From the NCBI GenBank assembly GCA_003164785.1, contig PLUE01000062.1:186001-250000 (forward strand): DNA of 64,000 nt, in the 5' to 3' direction. Position numbers and translations under genes: made by a program. Below are positions 7,452-15,736 of this stretch, in pieces. Position 1 is the first letter of the stretch; every line of letters begins with the position of its first letter. The notes under the pieces were generated by a model. It had not been told where the DNA came from, ran no database searches, and saw only the letters and a list, made by a program, of their open reading frames with translations. Source of the stretch: Gammaproteobacteria bacterium. GTDB lineage: Bacteria > Pseudomonadota > Gammaproteobacteria > Steroidobacterales > Steroidobacteraceae.

Positions 7452-8075
7452 CTATTTGTCGGGGCTACCTTCCATCGGCTTGCTCGGCTTGCTCGGCTTG
7501 CTCGGCTTGTTGGCCGGCTCCGAGCTGCCGGTATCCGGCCCCAGGTTAAGTCCGCGGCCGGCGCTGGCCAGGGAGACCGAGAACAGCTGATCGAGAACGC
7601 CGCGCGTCGCACCGCCCCGATTCATCAGGCGGCTGGTCCATTGCAAGGAGGGTTCTCCCTTCCTTCCGGCCTGGAGCGAGACCGAACTGCCGCCCGTTTC
7701 CCAGAGGGTGAGCAACTGAACCCGGCCGTGAGATCGAAAATCCTCCAGACGTTGCCACACGGTCGTTCCATGCAGCATCGGCGTGTCCTCCACGGCGCCA
7801 CCCGCAGGCGCCACGTCGAAAATCGACGGTCCGTGAGGGCGAAAGTCGGAGGAAAAAGTCCGGGCTTCGGATGATGGGGCGGTGGAATAGGTCGCCGGAA
7901 TGGTGAGGGCCGGTGCGGCGCCCACAGGCATCGCCGGAATTGTCCGCTGATGCAGGGCCTTGGGATCCGGCTGCGCGGCCTCGGTGGCGATGACTGGTTG
8001 TTCGCTGGCCGACGCTTCGCGGTTACTCGTCAGGGCGAGCAGCACCAACACCAGTATTGAGCCGCAGTTCGACAT
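7452..8075 (-). CDS. Exported protein of unknown function with SKP tail repeats
   Basis: The 207-residue product begins with a likely signal peptide (MSNCGSILVLVLLALTSNREASA). The middle holds a folded-looking segment (FDVAPAGGAVEDTPMLHGTTVWQRLEDFR... QLLTLWETGGSSVSLQAG) of no recognised family, including a run typical of compact beta structure. The C-terminus ends in tandem Lys-Pro-Ser triplets (PSKPSKPSKP), encoded by a 9-bp tandem repeat near 7475-7510 that could vary in copy number. It is monocistronic and points towards the tRNA gene. Confidence 0.6.
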   Translation of the reverse strand: MSNCGSILVLVLLALTSNREASASEQPVIATEAAQPDPKALHQRTIPAMPVGAAPALTIPATYSTAPSSEARTFSSDFRPHGPSIFDVAPAGGAVEDTPMLHGTTVWQRLEDFRSHGRVQLLTLWETGGSSVSLQAGRKGEPSLQWTSRLMNRGGATRGVLDQLFSVSLASAGRGLNLGPDTGSSEPANKPSKPSKPSKPMEGSPDK

Positions 8076-8212
8076 GTTGAATGGACGTTCTATCGTGGCC
8101 TATGCGATGCGTTCCAGCATCCGCCAAAAGCAGGAAAGCCCACAAGCGGGAAAGCCCGTAGTGCATACGTCACAAATCTGCGCCAATGTGTCGACCGTGG
8201 TCAGCGGATGCC

Positions 8213-8244
8213 GACATAACGCACATAAAATAATGCGTTATGTC
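8213..8244. repeat. 11-bp perfect inverted repeat around an A/T-rich core
   Basis: GACATAACGCA and its exact complement flank a 10-base loop (cataaaataa). It sits in the 212-base gap between the dsbA stop and the unknown exported gene, both on the minus strand. It may be the dsbA transcript end or an operator for the downstream gene; there is no T tract. Confidence 0.4.
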
Positions 8245-8287
8245 ATTGCCTTGCGGGGCCGCCGGCAGGGGCCACCGCGGCCGGTTC

Positions 8288-9226
8288 CTAGTGCTTGTGT
8301 TCCTGGGCGGCCAGGTCATCGACCAGCGCGAGCAGTTTCTCCGGACTTCCGGCGGAACGCACATCCGCCACATATTTGCCGTTGACCACGAACGTGGGAA
8401 CGCCTTCGATGCGATAACGCTGCTCGAGCTGATCCGCACGCTGCAGCGCTGTCTCGACGGCGAAGGAGTGGTACGCCTTCTTGAAAGCGTCCTCGGAGAT
8501 GCCGAATTTCTTCACGAACGTCGTTTGCAGCTTTTCGGCGCCGGCGGTGTCGTTCGGATCGCTGGTGATCAATTGGTCGTTATTGACGTGGATCTCCTTG
8601 AAGATCTCACCATGCAATTGGTCCAGCTTGCCCATGCTCTCGATCGTGTAATAGAGGCGGGCGGTCGATCGATGTCCTTCGCTCCACATCACCGGGACTC
8701 GGACGAATGTCACGAATGCCGGTTTGGTTTTCCTCCACGACTCGATCAGAGGGTCGAGCGCATAGCAGTGAGGGCAGCCATACCAAAAGAATTCGATCAC
8801 CTCGACCTGGCCCGCGGGGACCGAGGTGGGTTGCGCGGGGACGAAGCGGGTGTAATTGACGCCTTCCTGCCAGGGACTGGGCGCGGCAGTCACCGTCGCC
8901 GCAGCGGCGCCGGGTGTGGCGGCCGCCATCGTGGAAGCCACCGCTGCCAGCAACGAATTGTGGGTGCCGCTGTCTCCGGCGGTCTCATCAACCGTCTCCG
9001 AGCCGTCTTCGTTGGCTCGTCTGACCTTGGTCGGTTCGCTCGGAACCAATCCGGCCGCCTGTTGCTGACCGGGCGTGGCCACGGGCGCGCGTGCGCTGGG
9101 TGGGGGAGCCAGCGCGCTCGACGGCGTCGTGTTGGCTTGATGCGGCTCACTGGCCGAGTTTTGTCTGCCGCAGGCGCCTACCGCCAGCGTGAGGCACAGC
9201 AGCGCCGCCAACCCTGAGGCGCGCAT
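8288..9226 (-). CDS. dsbA: Lipoprotein thiol:disulfide oxidoreductase, DsbA family
   Basis: The ATG at 9226 gives a 312-residue protein that starts with a lipoprotein signal peptide (LCLTLAVGAC, lipid-modified Cys). A disordered linker rich in Ala, Pro and Thr of about 130 residues follows, then a DsbA thioredoxin-like domain with active site CPHC in FFWYGCPHCYAL and a cis-proline loop IEGVPTFVVNG. DsbA introduces disulfides into exported proteins. Most DsbAs are soluble; this one should be membrane-tethered. It starts one base after the stop of cytochrome c4, so both are co-translated, as is seen in many gammaproteobacteria where c4 precedes dsbA. Confidence 0.92.
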   Translation of the reverse strand: MRASGLAALLCLTLAVGACGRQNSASEPHQANTTPSSALAPPPSARAPVATPGQQQAAGLVPSEPTKVRRANEDGSETVDETAGDSGTHNSLLAAVASTMAAATPGAAAATVTAAPSPWQEGVNYTRFVPAQPTSVPAGQVEVIEFFWYGCPHCYALDPLIESWRKTKPAFVTFVRVPVMWSEGHRSTARLYYTIESMGKLDQLHGEIFKEIHVNNDQLITSDPNDTAGAEKLQTTFVKKFGISEDAFKKAYHSFAVETALQRADQLEQRYRIEGVPTFVVNGKYVADVRSAGSPEKLLALVDDLAAQEHKH

Positions 9227-9227
9227 G

Positions 9228-9836
9228 TCAGCGCAGCCCTTGCACGTAAGATGCGAGATTCCGCATATCGTCCGACGTGAGCCGCTTGGCGATGGTGGGC
9301 ATGATGCCGTAGGCGCCGGTTGCGCGGGCGCCCGACGCATAGTCATTGAGCTGTTTCACGACGTAAACCGAGTGTTGGCCGCGCAGGGCTGGAAACTTCG
9401 CGGGTTCGTTGCCGTATCCCGTGGGACCGTGACAGGCCATGCAGGCCGGTATGCCGCGAGCCTTGTCACCGGCGCGGTAGAGCTTTTGCCCCGCCTGCCA
9501 ATAGGAAGGGTCTGCCTCGAGACCGGTATTCGTCTGGGTATCGAAATACGCGCCCAGATCGGCCATGTCATCGGGATTCAAGGCCGCTGCCATGGGCATC
9601 ATCACCGGATTGTTGCGCTTGGCTTCTTTGAAATTCTTGAGTTGCTCGGCGATGTAATCGGCGCCGAGGCCGGCCAGGCTGGGCCATTCCGGATTCGCAC
9701 TATTACCGTTGGCGCCGTGGCAGGCCTGACAAACGACGGCCTTGGTGGCGCCAGTCTCCGCGTTGCCGGCGGCGATGCCTGAGTTGCTGACGATAGCCCC
9801 TGAAATCGTTACTGCAAGTATCCAAAACCGCTTCAT
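9228..9836 (-). CDS. Dihaem cytochrome c4
   Basis: The 202-residue product has a signal peptide (ILAVTISGAIVSNSGIAAG) and two class I cytochrome domains, each with a CXXCH site (CQACH near the N-terminus, CMACH in the second half) and methionine ligands (VMMPMA; GIMPTIA). Cytochrome c4 carries electrons in the periplasm to cbb3 or other oxidases. The ATG at 9836 is preceded by AAAGG. A -10-like TAGAAT on the minus strand (9853-9858) would place the start close to the gene. It leads the c4-dsbA operon. Confidence 0.95.
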   Translation of the reverse strand: MKRFWILAVTISGAIVSNSGIAAGNAETGATKAVVCQACHGANGNSANPEWPSLAGLGADYIAEQLKNFKEAKRNNPVMMPMAAALNPDDMADLGAYFDTQTNTGLEADPSYWQAGQKLYRAGDKARGIPACMACHGPTGYGNEPAKFPALRGQHSVYVVKQLNDYASGARATGAYGIMPTIAKRLTSDDMRNLASYVQGLR

Positions 9837-9922
9837 GATCGCCTTTGACCCCATTCTAAAGTGAACTGTCGTCGCCGCTAAATTGTACACTAGAGTCAAT
9901 AATTTGCGTCCAAGCAACAGAC

Positions 9923-10513
9923 ATGTCGACTTATCCACACATAAAATTCTTGACCAGCGCGGCGGAGGCAAACCAACTCGCGCCCGACACTGGTCGCGAA
10001 ATCGCCTTTGCGGGACGCTCAAACTCGGGTAAATCCACCGCCATCAACTCCATCACGCAGCGCGCCGGCCTGGCCCGCGTCAGCCGCACGCCCGGGCGCA
10101 CCCAGCTCATCAATTTTTTCGAGTTGGAGCCCGATAAGCGTTTGGTGGATTTGCCGGGATATGGGTTCGCGAAGGTCCCGGAACGAATCCGCATCAAATG
10201 GTTGCAGCTGATGGAACATTATTTCAATGTGCGCGAATCGCTGGTGGGCCTGGTGCTGATCGTCGACAGCCGGCGGGGGTTGGGTGCACAGGATGCTGCG
10301 ATGCTCGAATGGGTGCTCGCCCGGGATCGCCAGGCCCATGTGCTGTTGACGAAGGCAGACAAGCTGAATCGCCGGGACTCGATGCGGGTGTTGCAGGAAA
10401 CCAAAACCGCCTGCGAAGATACGGCGGTAACGGCGCAATTGTTTTCCGCGCACGCGAAACAAGGGTTCGAAGAGGCGCGTAGCGTGATGGACGGCTGGTT
10501 GTCTGCCGCATAA
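9923..10513 (+). CDS. engB: Ribosome-biogenesis GTPase EngB (YihA/YsxC)
   Basis: The 196-residue product has the TrmE-Era-type GTPase motifs in order: G1 GRSNSGKS (31-38), G2 T in SRTPGRTQ, G3 DLPGYGFA, and G4 LLTKADKL. EngB is an essential GTPase of large-subunit ribosome assembly. Its TAA stop overlaps the T tract of the oppositely oriented small-RNA terminator (10511-10517). As in Escherichia coli, engB converges on polA with a small-RNA gene between them. Confidence 0.97.
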   Translation: MSTYPHIKFLTSAAEANQLAPDTGREIAFAGRSNSGKSTAINSITQRAGLARVSRTPGRTQLINFFELEPDKRLVDLPGYGFAKVPERIRIKWLQLMEHYFNVRESLVGLVLIVDSRRGLGAQDAAMLEWVLARDRQAHVLLTKADKLNRRDSMRVLQETKTACEDTAVTAQLFSAHAKQGFEEARSVMDGWLSAA

Positions 10514-10552
10514 AAAAGGCCCCGGTGGTTGTTTTGACACAGCCACCGAGGC
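10512..10552 (-). terminator. Rho-independent terminator of the small RNA (and polA read-through)
   Basis: Minus strand: GCCTCGGTGGCTGT pairs with ACAACCACCGGGGC (one C-A mismatch, one G-U) across a 6-base loop, then C and T6. The T tract overlaps the engB stop codon. Confidence 0.85.
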
Positions 10553-10628
10553 AGACCAACCCGGCATGGGGATGACAAACCGGGTCTAGCCCGCTCAGGG
10601 AGAAGAGCGGGGAGCGTCTTTCACGCTC
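10512..10628 (-). ncRNA. Candidate ErsA/Spot 42-position small RNA
   Basis: On the minus strand between polA and engB lies a roughly 117-nucleotide transcript unit without an ORF. It would fold into GAGCGT/ACGCTC (5-base loop), CCCGCTC/GAGCGGG with a pyrimidine-rich loop, ACCCGG/CCGGGT with a 15-base loop containing AUCCCC, and a terminator hairpin with U6. A consensus RpoE/AlgU-type promoter lies at the right distance upstream. In E. coli the spf (Spot 42) gene, and in Pseudomonas aeruginosa the AlgU-dependent ersA gene, occupy this same polA-engB position. C-rich single-stranded loops would suit pairing with ribosome-binding sites. Identity by sequence was not testable here. Confidence 0.65.
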
Positions 10629-10634
10629 ATTGGA

Positions 10635-10662
10635 TTAGATGGGGGCGGGGGCCGAAAGTTCC
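10635..10662 (-). promoter_or_regulatory. RpoE/AlgU-type promoter of the small RNA
   Basis: Minus strand GGAACTT, 16 bases, then TCTAA. This matches the extracytoplasmic stress sigma consensus (GAACTT-N16/17-TCTGA) closely. The predicted start, about 7 bases downstream near 10628, falls immediately before the first hairpin of the small RNA. Confidence 0.65.
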
Positions 10663-10800
10663 AGTGCAGCCGCGCGGATTTGTGTAAAAGATCGCATTCC
10701 GCACGAGAGAGGCCTCAATTGGCGAAAACGCGTCCAAATGTAGCCTAACCTTTACTTTTCATGCGCTTTCTTAACACGACTGTCGCGGCGCGCGGCCGGC

Positions 10801-13602
10801 CTAGTGCGCCTCGTCCCAGTTTAGGCCGATTCCTACATCAACCTTCAGAGGAACGGAAAGATTCGCTGCCCGTGCCATGTGCTGGCGCAATTGCTGCACG
10901 ACCGCATCGATGTTCGGGTTGGCGACTTCCAGCACGAGTTCGTCATGCACCTGCATGATGAGTCGCGCCGGCACGCGCGCGGTCTGTAACCACGAATCCA
11001 CGTCGATCATCGCGCGCTTGATGATGTCGGCCGCCGTGCCCTGCATCGGCGCGTTGATGGCGCTTCTTTCTGCGTACTGACGCAATGCTTGGTTTCGCGA
11101 CATGATTTCCGGCAGATACAAACGCCGCCCAAACAGGGTTTCCACGAAGCCCGCATCGCGCGCCTTCTGCTTCGTCTCCTCCATGTAGCGTTTGACGCCG
11201 GGATAACGCTCGAAATAAAGGTCCACGTATTTCTGCGCCTCGCCTCGCCCGATGCCCAATTGGCGGGCCAGCCCAAACGCCGACATACCGTAGATCAAAC
11301 CAAAGTTGATTGCTTTGGCCGACCGTCGCTGATCCGGTGTCACGGCTTCGAGGGCGATCCCGAACACTTCGGCTGCCGTGGCCTGGTGTACGTCGCGGTC
11401 TTCGGCAAACGCGCTCAACAGGCTGGCATCCCCGGACAAGTGCGCCATGATGCGTAACTCGATTTGCGAGTAATCGGCCGCGACCAAGGAAAACCCTGGA
11501 GGCGCCACGAACGCTTGGCGGATCCGGCGTCCCTCCGGCGTGCGAATGGGTATGTTCTGCAGGTTTGGATCGGAGGACGACAGCCGACCGGTTGCCGCAA
11601 CCGCCTGATGGTAGGACGTGTGAATGCGGCCTGTATCTTGGTCTATCTGCTCGGGTAACTTATCGGTGTAGGTCGACTTCAGTTTCGCGATGCCGCGATA
11701 TTCGAGAATCAGCTTCGGCAAAGGATAGGTCGCGGCCAGTTCTTCCAGAACATCCTCCGCCGTCGACGGCTGTCCCGTCGGAGTCTTGCGAACGACCGGG
11801 ATGCCCAATTTGCCGAACAGAATTTCCTGCAGTTGCTTCGGCGAGTCCACGTTGAAAGTGCCACCGGCTTCGGCGTGAGCCAGCCCCTGCAATTCCAGCA
11901 TGCGCGCAGCCAGTTCCGAGCTTTGTTTGCGCAACAGCTCTCGATCGACGAGCACGCCGGTGCGCTCCATGCGGTACAGGACGGGAACCAGCGGCTGCTC
12001 GATGGTCTCGTAAAGCTCCTTCAGGCGCGGCAGCGCTTCCAGCCGGGGCCATAGTGCTTGGTGCAGTTGCAGCGTGACGTCGGCATCTTCCGCGGAGTAC
12101 TCCGCAGCTCGTTGCAGGTCCACCTGATTGAAGGTGATCTGTTTCGCGCCCTTGCCGCAGACGTCTTCGTAATGGATGGTCTTGATGCCCAGGTATTTCT
12201 CGACGGTCGAGTCCATGTCATGACGGGTCGTCACGCTGTTCAGCACATAGGATTCCAGCATCGAGTCGTAACGCTGGCCCGCGAGCGCGATGCCATAGTT
12301 CGCGAGAATGTGGCTGTCGAATTTCAGATGATGGCCCAGTTTCGCCTTCGCGGGATCTTCGAGCAGCGGCTTGAGCGCGCTCAAGACCACGTCGCGCGGC
12401 AGCTGGTCCGGGGCCCCCGGATAGTCGTGCGACAACGGTACGTAGGCAGCCTCGCCAGAGGACACCGCAAAGGCCACCCCGACGAGGTGGGCGCGCATGT
12501 AGTCGAGACTATCGGTTTCCGTATCGAACGAAATCAAAGGCGCTGCGGCAAGTTTGGTGAGCCACACATCGAAGGCTTGCTGGGATACGACGAGCTCATA
12601 ATCGCGACGTCGCGGCGGTCCCGTGTCCACCGCCGCCGTGGACGCCTCCGACCCCGGATCCGCGGGAGTGGTGGCGGTCGCCCCAGCTTTCTCGCCGGTC
12701 AGGACGAACGGCACGGTTCCGGCGGAAGCCCCGGCAACGGGTTCGCCCGGCGCCGGTTCCAAGGAGCGCAACAACAGCCGCAGTTCCAGCCGCGTGTAGA
12801 GTTCGCGCAAGCGTGGGACATCCGGTTCGCCGGCGGTCAGTCCCTCGGCATTCACGGCGAGGGGTACGTTGACGTCGATCGTCGCGAGCTTGCGGGATAG
12901 TTCCAGCGCGGGCAGTTCACCGCGCAGGTTTTCCCCCACCTTGCCGGTGATCGATGCCGCGTTCTCGATCAGAGCATTCAGGGTCTGATACTGGTTGAGC
13001 CACTTTGCGGCTGTTTTCGGCCCGACACCCGTGACACCGGGAATGTTGTCCGAACTGTCGCCCACCAATGCGAGGTAATCCACGATCTGTTCCGGCAATA
13101 CGCCGAACTTCGCCCTGACCCCCTCTCTGTCGAGGCGGGTGTTGCTCATGGTGTTGACGAGCCCGATGCGCGGCCCGACGAGTTGACACATGTCCTTGTC
13201 GCCGGTCGAGATCAGGACGTCGTAACCCGCATCCGCCGCCTGGATGGCCAGCGTCCCGATCACATCATCAGCCTCGACTCCCACGATGCGCAGCAGCGGC
13301 AGCCCGAGCGCTTCGACGGCGTCCAGCAGCGGCTGAACTTGAGAGCGCAGATCGTCGGGCATGGGCGCCCGGTGCGCCTTGTACTGGTCGAAGAGATCGT
13401 CCCGAAAGGTCCTGCCAGGCGCATCGAACACGACGGCCACGCGCGAAGGTGTCTCTTCCTTCATGAGCTTGTTCAGCATATTGAGCACGCCGAGCACGGC
13501 GCCCGTCGGCTCACCCTTCGAATTGGTGAGCGGCGGCAGCGCATGAAACGCTCGATACAAATACGACGAGCCATCGACCAGCAGGAGCTTTGAGGTACTC
13601 AT
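10801..13602 (-). CDS. polA: DNA polymerase I
   Basis: The ATG at 13602 (STSKLLLVDGSSYLYRAFHA) gives 933 residues, normal for Pol I; longer in-frame extension is not used. All three domains are present: the N-terminal 5'-3' exonuclease with VVFDAPGRTFRDDLFDQYK and GDKDMCQLV, a 3'-5' proofreading domain with an intact ISFDTETDSL, and the polymerase with motif A DYSQIELR, motif B RRSAKAINFGLIYG and motif C VHDE. It fills gaps in repair and removes RNA primers. Its start overlaps the lptM stop (ATGA), so translation is probably coupled; the candidate small RNA lies downstream. Confidence 0.98.
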   Translation of the reverse strand: MSTSKLLLVDGSSYLYRAFHALPPLTNSKGEPTGAVLGVLNMLNKLMKEETPSRVAVVFDAPGRTFRDDLFDQYKAHRAPMPDDLRSQVQPLLDAVEALGLPLLRIVGVEADDVIGTLAIQAADAGYDVLISTGDKDMCQLVGPRIGLVNTMSNTRLDREGVRAKFGVLPEQIVDYLALVGDSSDNIPGVTGVGPKTAAKWLNQYQTLNALIENAASITGKVGENLRGELPALELSRKLATIDVNVPLAVNAEGLTAGEPDVPRLRELYTRLELRLLLRSLEPAPGEPVAGASAGTVPFVLTGEKAGATATTPADPGSEASTAAVDTGPPRRRDYELVVSQQAFDVWLTKLAAAPLISFDTETDSLDYMRAHLVGVAFAVSSGEAAYVPLSHDYPGAPDQLPRDVVLSALKPLLEDPAKAKLGHHLKFDSHILANYGIALAGQRYDSMLESYVLNSVTTRHDMDSTVEKYLGIKTIHYEDVCGKGAKQITFNQVDLQRAAEYSAEDADVTLQLHQALWPRLEALPRLKELYETIEQPLVPVLYRMERTGVLVDRELLRKQSSELAARMLELQGLAHAEAGGTFNVDSPKQLQEILFGKLGIPVVRKTPTGQPSTAEDVLEELAATYPLPKLILEYRGIAKLKSTYTDKLPEQIDQDTGRIHTSYHQAVAATGRLSSSDPNLQNIPIRTPEGRRIRQAFVAPPGFSLVAADYSQIELRIMAHLSGDASLLSAFAEDRDVHQATAAEVFGIALEAVTPDQRRSAKAINFGLIYGMSAFGLARQLGIGRGEAQKYVDLYFERYPGVKRYMEETKQKARDAGFVETLFGRRLYLPEIMSRNQALRQYAERSAINAPMQGTAADIIKRAMIDVDSWLQTARVPARLIMQVHDELVLEVANPNIDAVVQQLRQHMARAANLSVPLKVDVGIGLNWDEAH

Positions 13603-13916
13603 GGGTTGAGCGGGGCCGGCGCGTATGGCCGCGGAGCGCTGGCGGCGGCTGCCCCGCCCGTCGTTGCATCGGGCGGCGCGGACTGAGCTGGCGGCGCCGG
13701 CTGGGCCGTTGGTGCGGGCTGGGGTGTCGGTGCGGGTTGGGCCGTCGGTGCCGGCTGGGCGCCAGGGGGCGGCTGCGGCGCCGGCGCTGAAGGCTGTTTG
13801 GGAAGGCCGATTCTCTTGTGCGGCTTCTGGGCGTCGGGCAGCACCAGGGGGCCCTTCTGGCCGCAGCCACTCATGGCCACCATGCCGACGATCAGCAATA
13901 AAGACGCGATTTTCAT
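13599..13916 (-). CDS. lptM: LptM (YifL) family lipoprotein
   Basis: The 105-residue product has a lipoprotein signal (LLLIVGMVAMSGCGQKGPL), with the conserved CGQKGPL immediately after the lipid-modified cysteine. That motif defines LptM/YifL, which in E. coli helps mature the LptD disulfides in the outer-membrane LPS translocon. The rest is low-complexity, with tandem PAPTAQ/PAPTPQ-type repeats not found in typical short LptM proteins. Overlap with the polA start suggests a two-gene operon; in many relatives this gene precedes lysA instead. Confidence 0.85.
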   Translation of the reverse strand: MKIASLLLIVGMVAMSGCGQKGPLVLPDAQKPHKRIGLPKQPSAPAPQPPPGAQPAPTAQPAPTPQPAPTAQPAPPAQSAPPDATTGGAAAASAPRPYAPAPLNP

Positions 13917-14010
13917 GTCCGACAGTATAACGTGCAGGCCTTCGGGGAGCGCCGCCGGTTGCGCACAGGATCACGCAAAACGATTCGCGGGCGACCTTAT
14001 ACTAGCCGGC

Positions 14011-15735
14011 ATGACTCAGCACATCACATCGAAACGATCCGCCATCTCCTTGACCGTGGTCTGCCTGATTCTCGGATCTGCGCTCGCTGCCTGCGCCATG
14101 TTGCCCAAATCGCTGGGCAAGCCCAAGGGCCCCGAGAGTGACCCGACCACCCAGGCTTTGCGCGCCAAGGTGAAGACCATCGTGGTGATCTATGCGGAAA
14201 ACCGAGGCTTCGATAATTTGTACGGGAACTTCCCGGGCGCCCGGGGCTTGAGTGACGTGATCGATGGCGGCGGACATCCGCTGCCGGCCTATTTCCCACA
14301 GCTGGACCGCGATGGGTCGGTGCTGCCGAAATTACCGCCGACCTGGGGTGGGGTGACGGCATCCGGATACAAGCCTGTCGTCACCCAGAGCCAGAGCATC
14401 GGACTGCCGAATGCGCCCTTCTCGATCGAACATGCATTCAACGCGCAATCGAACGTGACCTTGTCGACCGCGGCCGTCACTCGTGATTTGGTGCGCCGCT
14501 TTTTCGAGCATCAGATGCAGATTGACGGCGGCAGAAATGACGGCTACGCCGCGTGGTCCGATGCCGGCGGATTGACCATGGGGCATTACGACTATAGTCA
14601 CTCCGCCCTTTACGCCCTGGCGCGCCAATACGTGTTGGCGGATCATTTCTTCCAGGGCGCATTCGGCGGGTCGTTTCTGAATCATCAATATTTGATCTGC
14701 GCGTGTGCACCGGAATATCCCGACGCCGACACCGCAGCGGCGAAGCCGTCCTTGACGGTGCTCGACGCCGGGGCGGACGGCAAGCTCCTGCCGCGTCTCA
14801 AGGTGGCCAAGGGTTCGCCAGCCTCCGCGTTGGACGGGCCGCCCAAATTCGTCAAGAGCGGCAACATCACGCCAGCGAACTATTTCGGCGATGGAAAATT
14901 CTATGCCGTGAACACCATGCAGCCAGCTTTTCAGCCGAGCGGCAATGCGCCGGCACGCAGCGATGCCAGTGGCGCCTACGCGGATCCCACCAACTCGACC
15001 ACGCTTCCGCCGCAGGACGAACCGACGATTGGCGATAGGTTGAGCGACAAGAATGTCGATTGGACGTGGTATGCAGGTTCGTGGAACGCGGCGGTGCTCG
15101 ACGGCAAACAGCCGCTCGCGAAGAAGCGCAAGGTGATCTACGCGCCGACGACGCCGGGCGGCAGCCCCGACTTTCAACCGCACGATCAGCCTTTCAATTA
15201 TTACGCGCGCTTCGATCCCAAATTGCACGCCGATCAACGCGCGCAGCATCTCAAGGACTACGACCAGCTGGTCGCGGACAGCGCGGCGGGCCAGCTTCCG
15301 CCGGTGGTGTTCTACGAGCCGCAGGGCAATCTCAACCAGCACGCAGGTTACGCATCGGTTGCGGAGGGGGACGCCCACATCGCCGATCTCGTGGCGAAAC
15401 TGCAGGCCAGCCCGCAATGGGGCAACATGGTGATCGTCATCACGTACGATGAATTCGGTGGTGCGTGGGATCATATCGCCCCGCCCAAGGGCGATTTGGT
15501 GGGCCCGGGCGCGCGGATTCCGGCGCTCGTTATCTCACCGTTCGCCAAAATGGGCACCGTCGACCATACGCCGTACGACACCGCGTCGATACTGCGGCTG
15601 ATGACGCGCCGCTTCGATCTCGAGGTCCTGCCCGGCGTCGCCATGCGCGACAAGGGCCTCGCCGACCACGCCGAGTACCCGATGGGCGACCTGACGAACG
15701 CCCTGGATTTGAAGACTTCCGGCTCGAAGAAATGA
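14011..15735 (+). CDS. Exported acid phosphatase / phospholipase C-superfamily phosphoesterase (AcpA-like)
   Basis: The 574-residue product has a lipoprotein-type signal peptide (ILGSALAACAM) and the phosphoesterase superfamily core: metal- and nucleophile-site VVIYAENRGFDNLYGNFPGA near residue 55, a GHYDYS segment, and a C-terminal metal site ITYDEFGGAWDHIAPP with ALVISPFAKMG. This is the form of Francisella AcpA and related acid phosphatases, which hydrolyse phosphomonoesters in the envelope. TATACT lies only 8 bases before the ATG and no Shine-Dalgarno is clear, so a start codon close to the transcript end is possible. It converges on the FKBP gene with one base between stops. Confidence 0.85.
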   Translation: MTQHITSKRSAISLTVVCLILGSALAACAMLPKSLGKPKGPESDPTTQALRAKVKTIVVIYAENRGFDNLYGNFPGARGLSDVIDGGGHPLPAYFPQLDRDGSVLPKLPPTWGGVTASGYKPVVTQSQSIGLPNAPFSIEHAFNAQSNVTLSTAAVTRDLVRRFFEHQMQIDGGRNDGYAAWSDAGGLTMGHYDYSHSALYALARQYVLADHFFQGAFGGSFLNHQYLICACAPEYPDADTAAAKPSLTVLDAGADGKLLPRLKVAKGSPASALDGPPKFVKSGNITPANYFGDGKFYAVNTMQPAFQPSGNAPARSDASGAYADPTNSTTLPPQDEPTIGDRLSDKNVDWTWYAGSWNAAVLDGKQPLAKKRKVIYAPTTPGGSPDFQPHDQPFNYYARFDPKLHADQRAQHLKDYDQLVADSAAGQLPPVVFYEPQGNLNQHAGYASVAEGDAHIADLVAKLQASPQWGNMVIVITYDEFGGAWDHIAPPKGDLVGPGARIPALVISPFAKMGTVDHTPYDTASILRLMTRRFDLEVLPGVAMRDKGLADHAEYPMGDLTNALDLKTSGSKK

Positions 15736-15736
15736 C

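Noticed and set aside
7475..7512. Mobile-element end or regulatory repeat
   Set aside because: The 9-bp tandem repeat is inside a coding sequence and simply encodes the Lys-Pro-Ser triplets at the C-terminus.
8213..8244. CRISPR-like repeat
   Set aside because: A single inverted repeat with no repeated spacing; no CRISPR array or cas gene is in the window.
9853..9896. Second promoter pair (TTGACT and TACAAT) in the engB/cytochrome c4 divergent region
   Set aside because: The two elements are only 6 bases apart on the minus strand, so they cannot form one sigma-70 promoter.
14332..15474. 380-codon minus-strand frame opposite the AcpA-like gene
   Set aside because: Antisense to conserved phosphoesterase motifs; low-information, arginine-rich translation.
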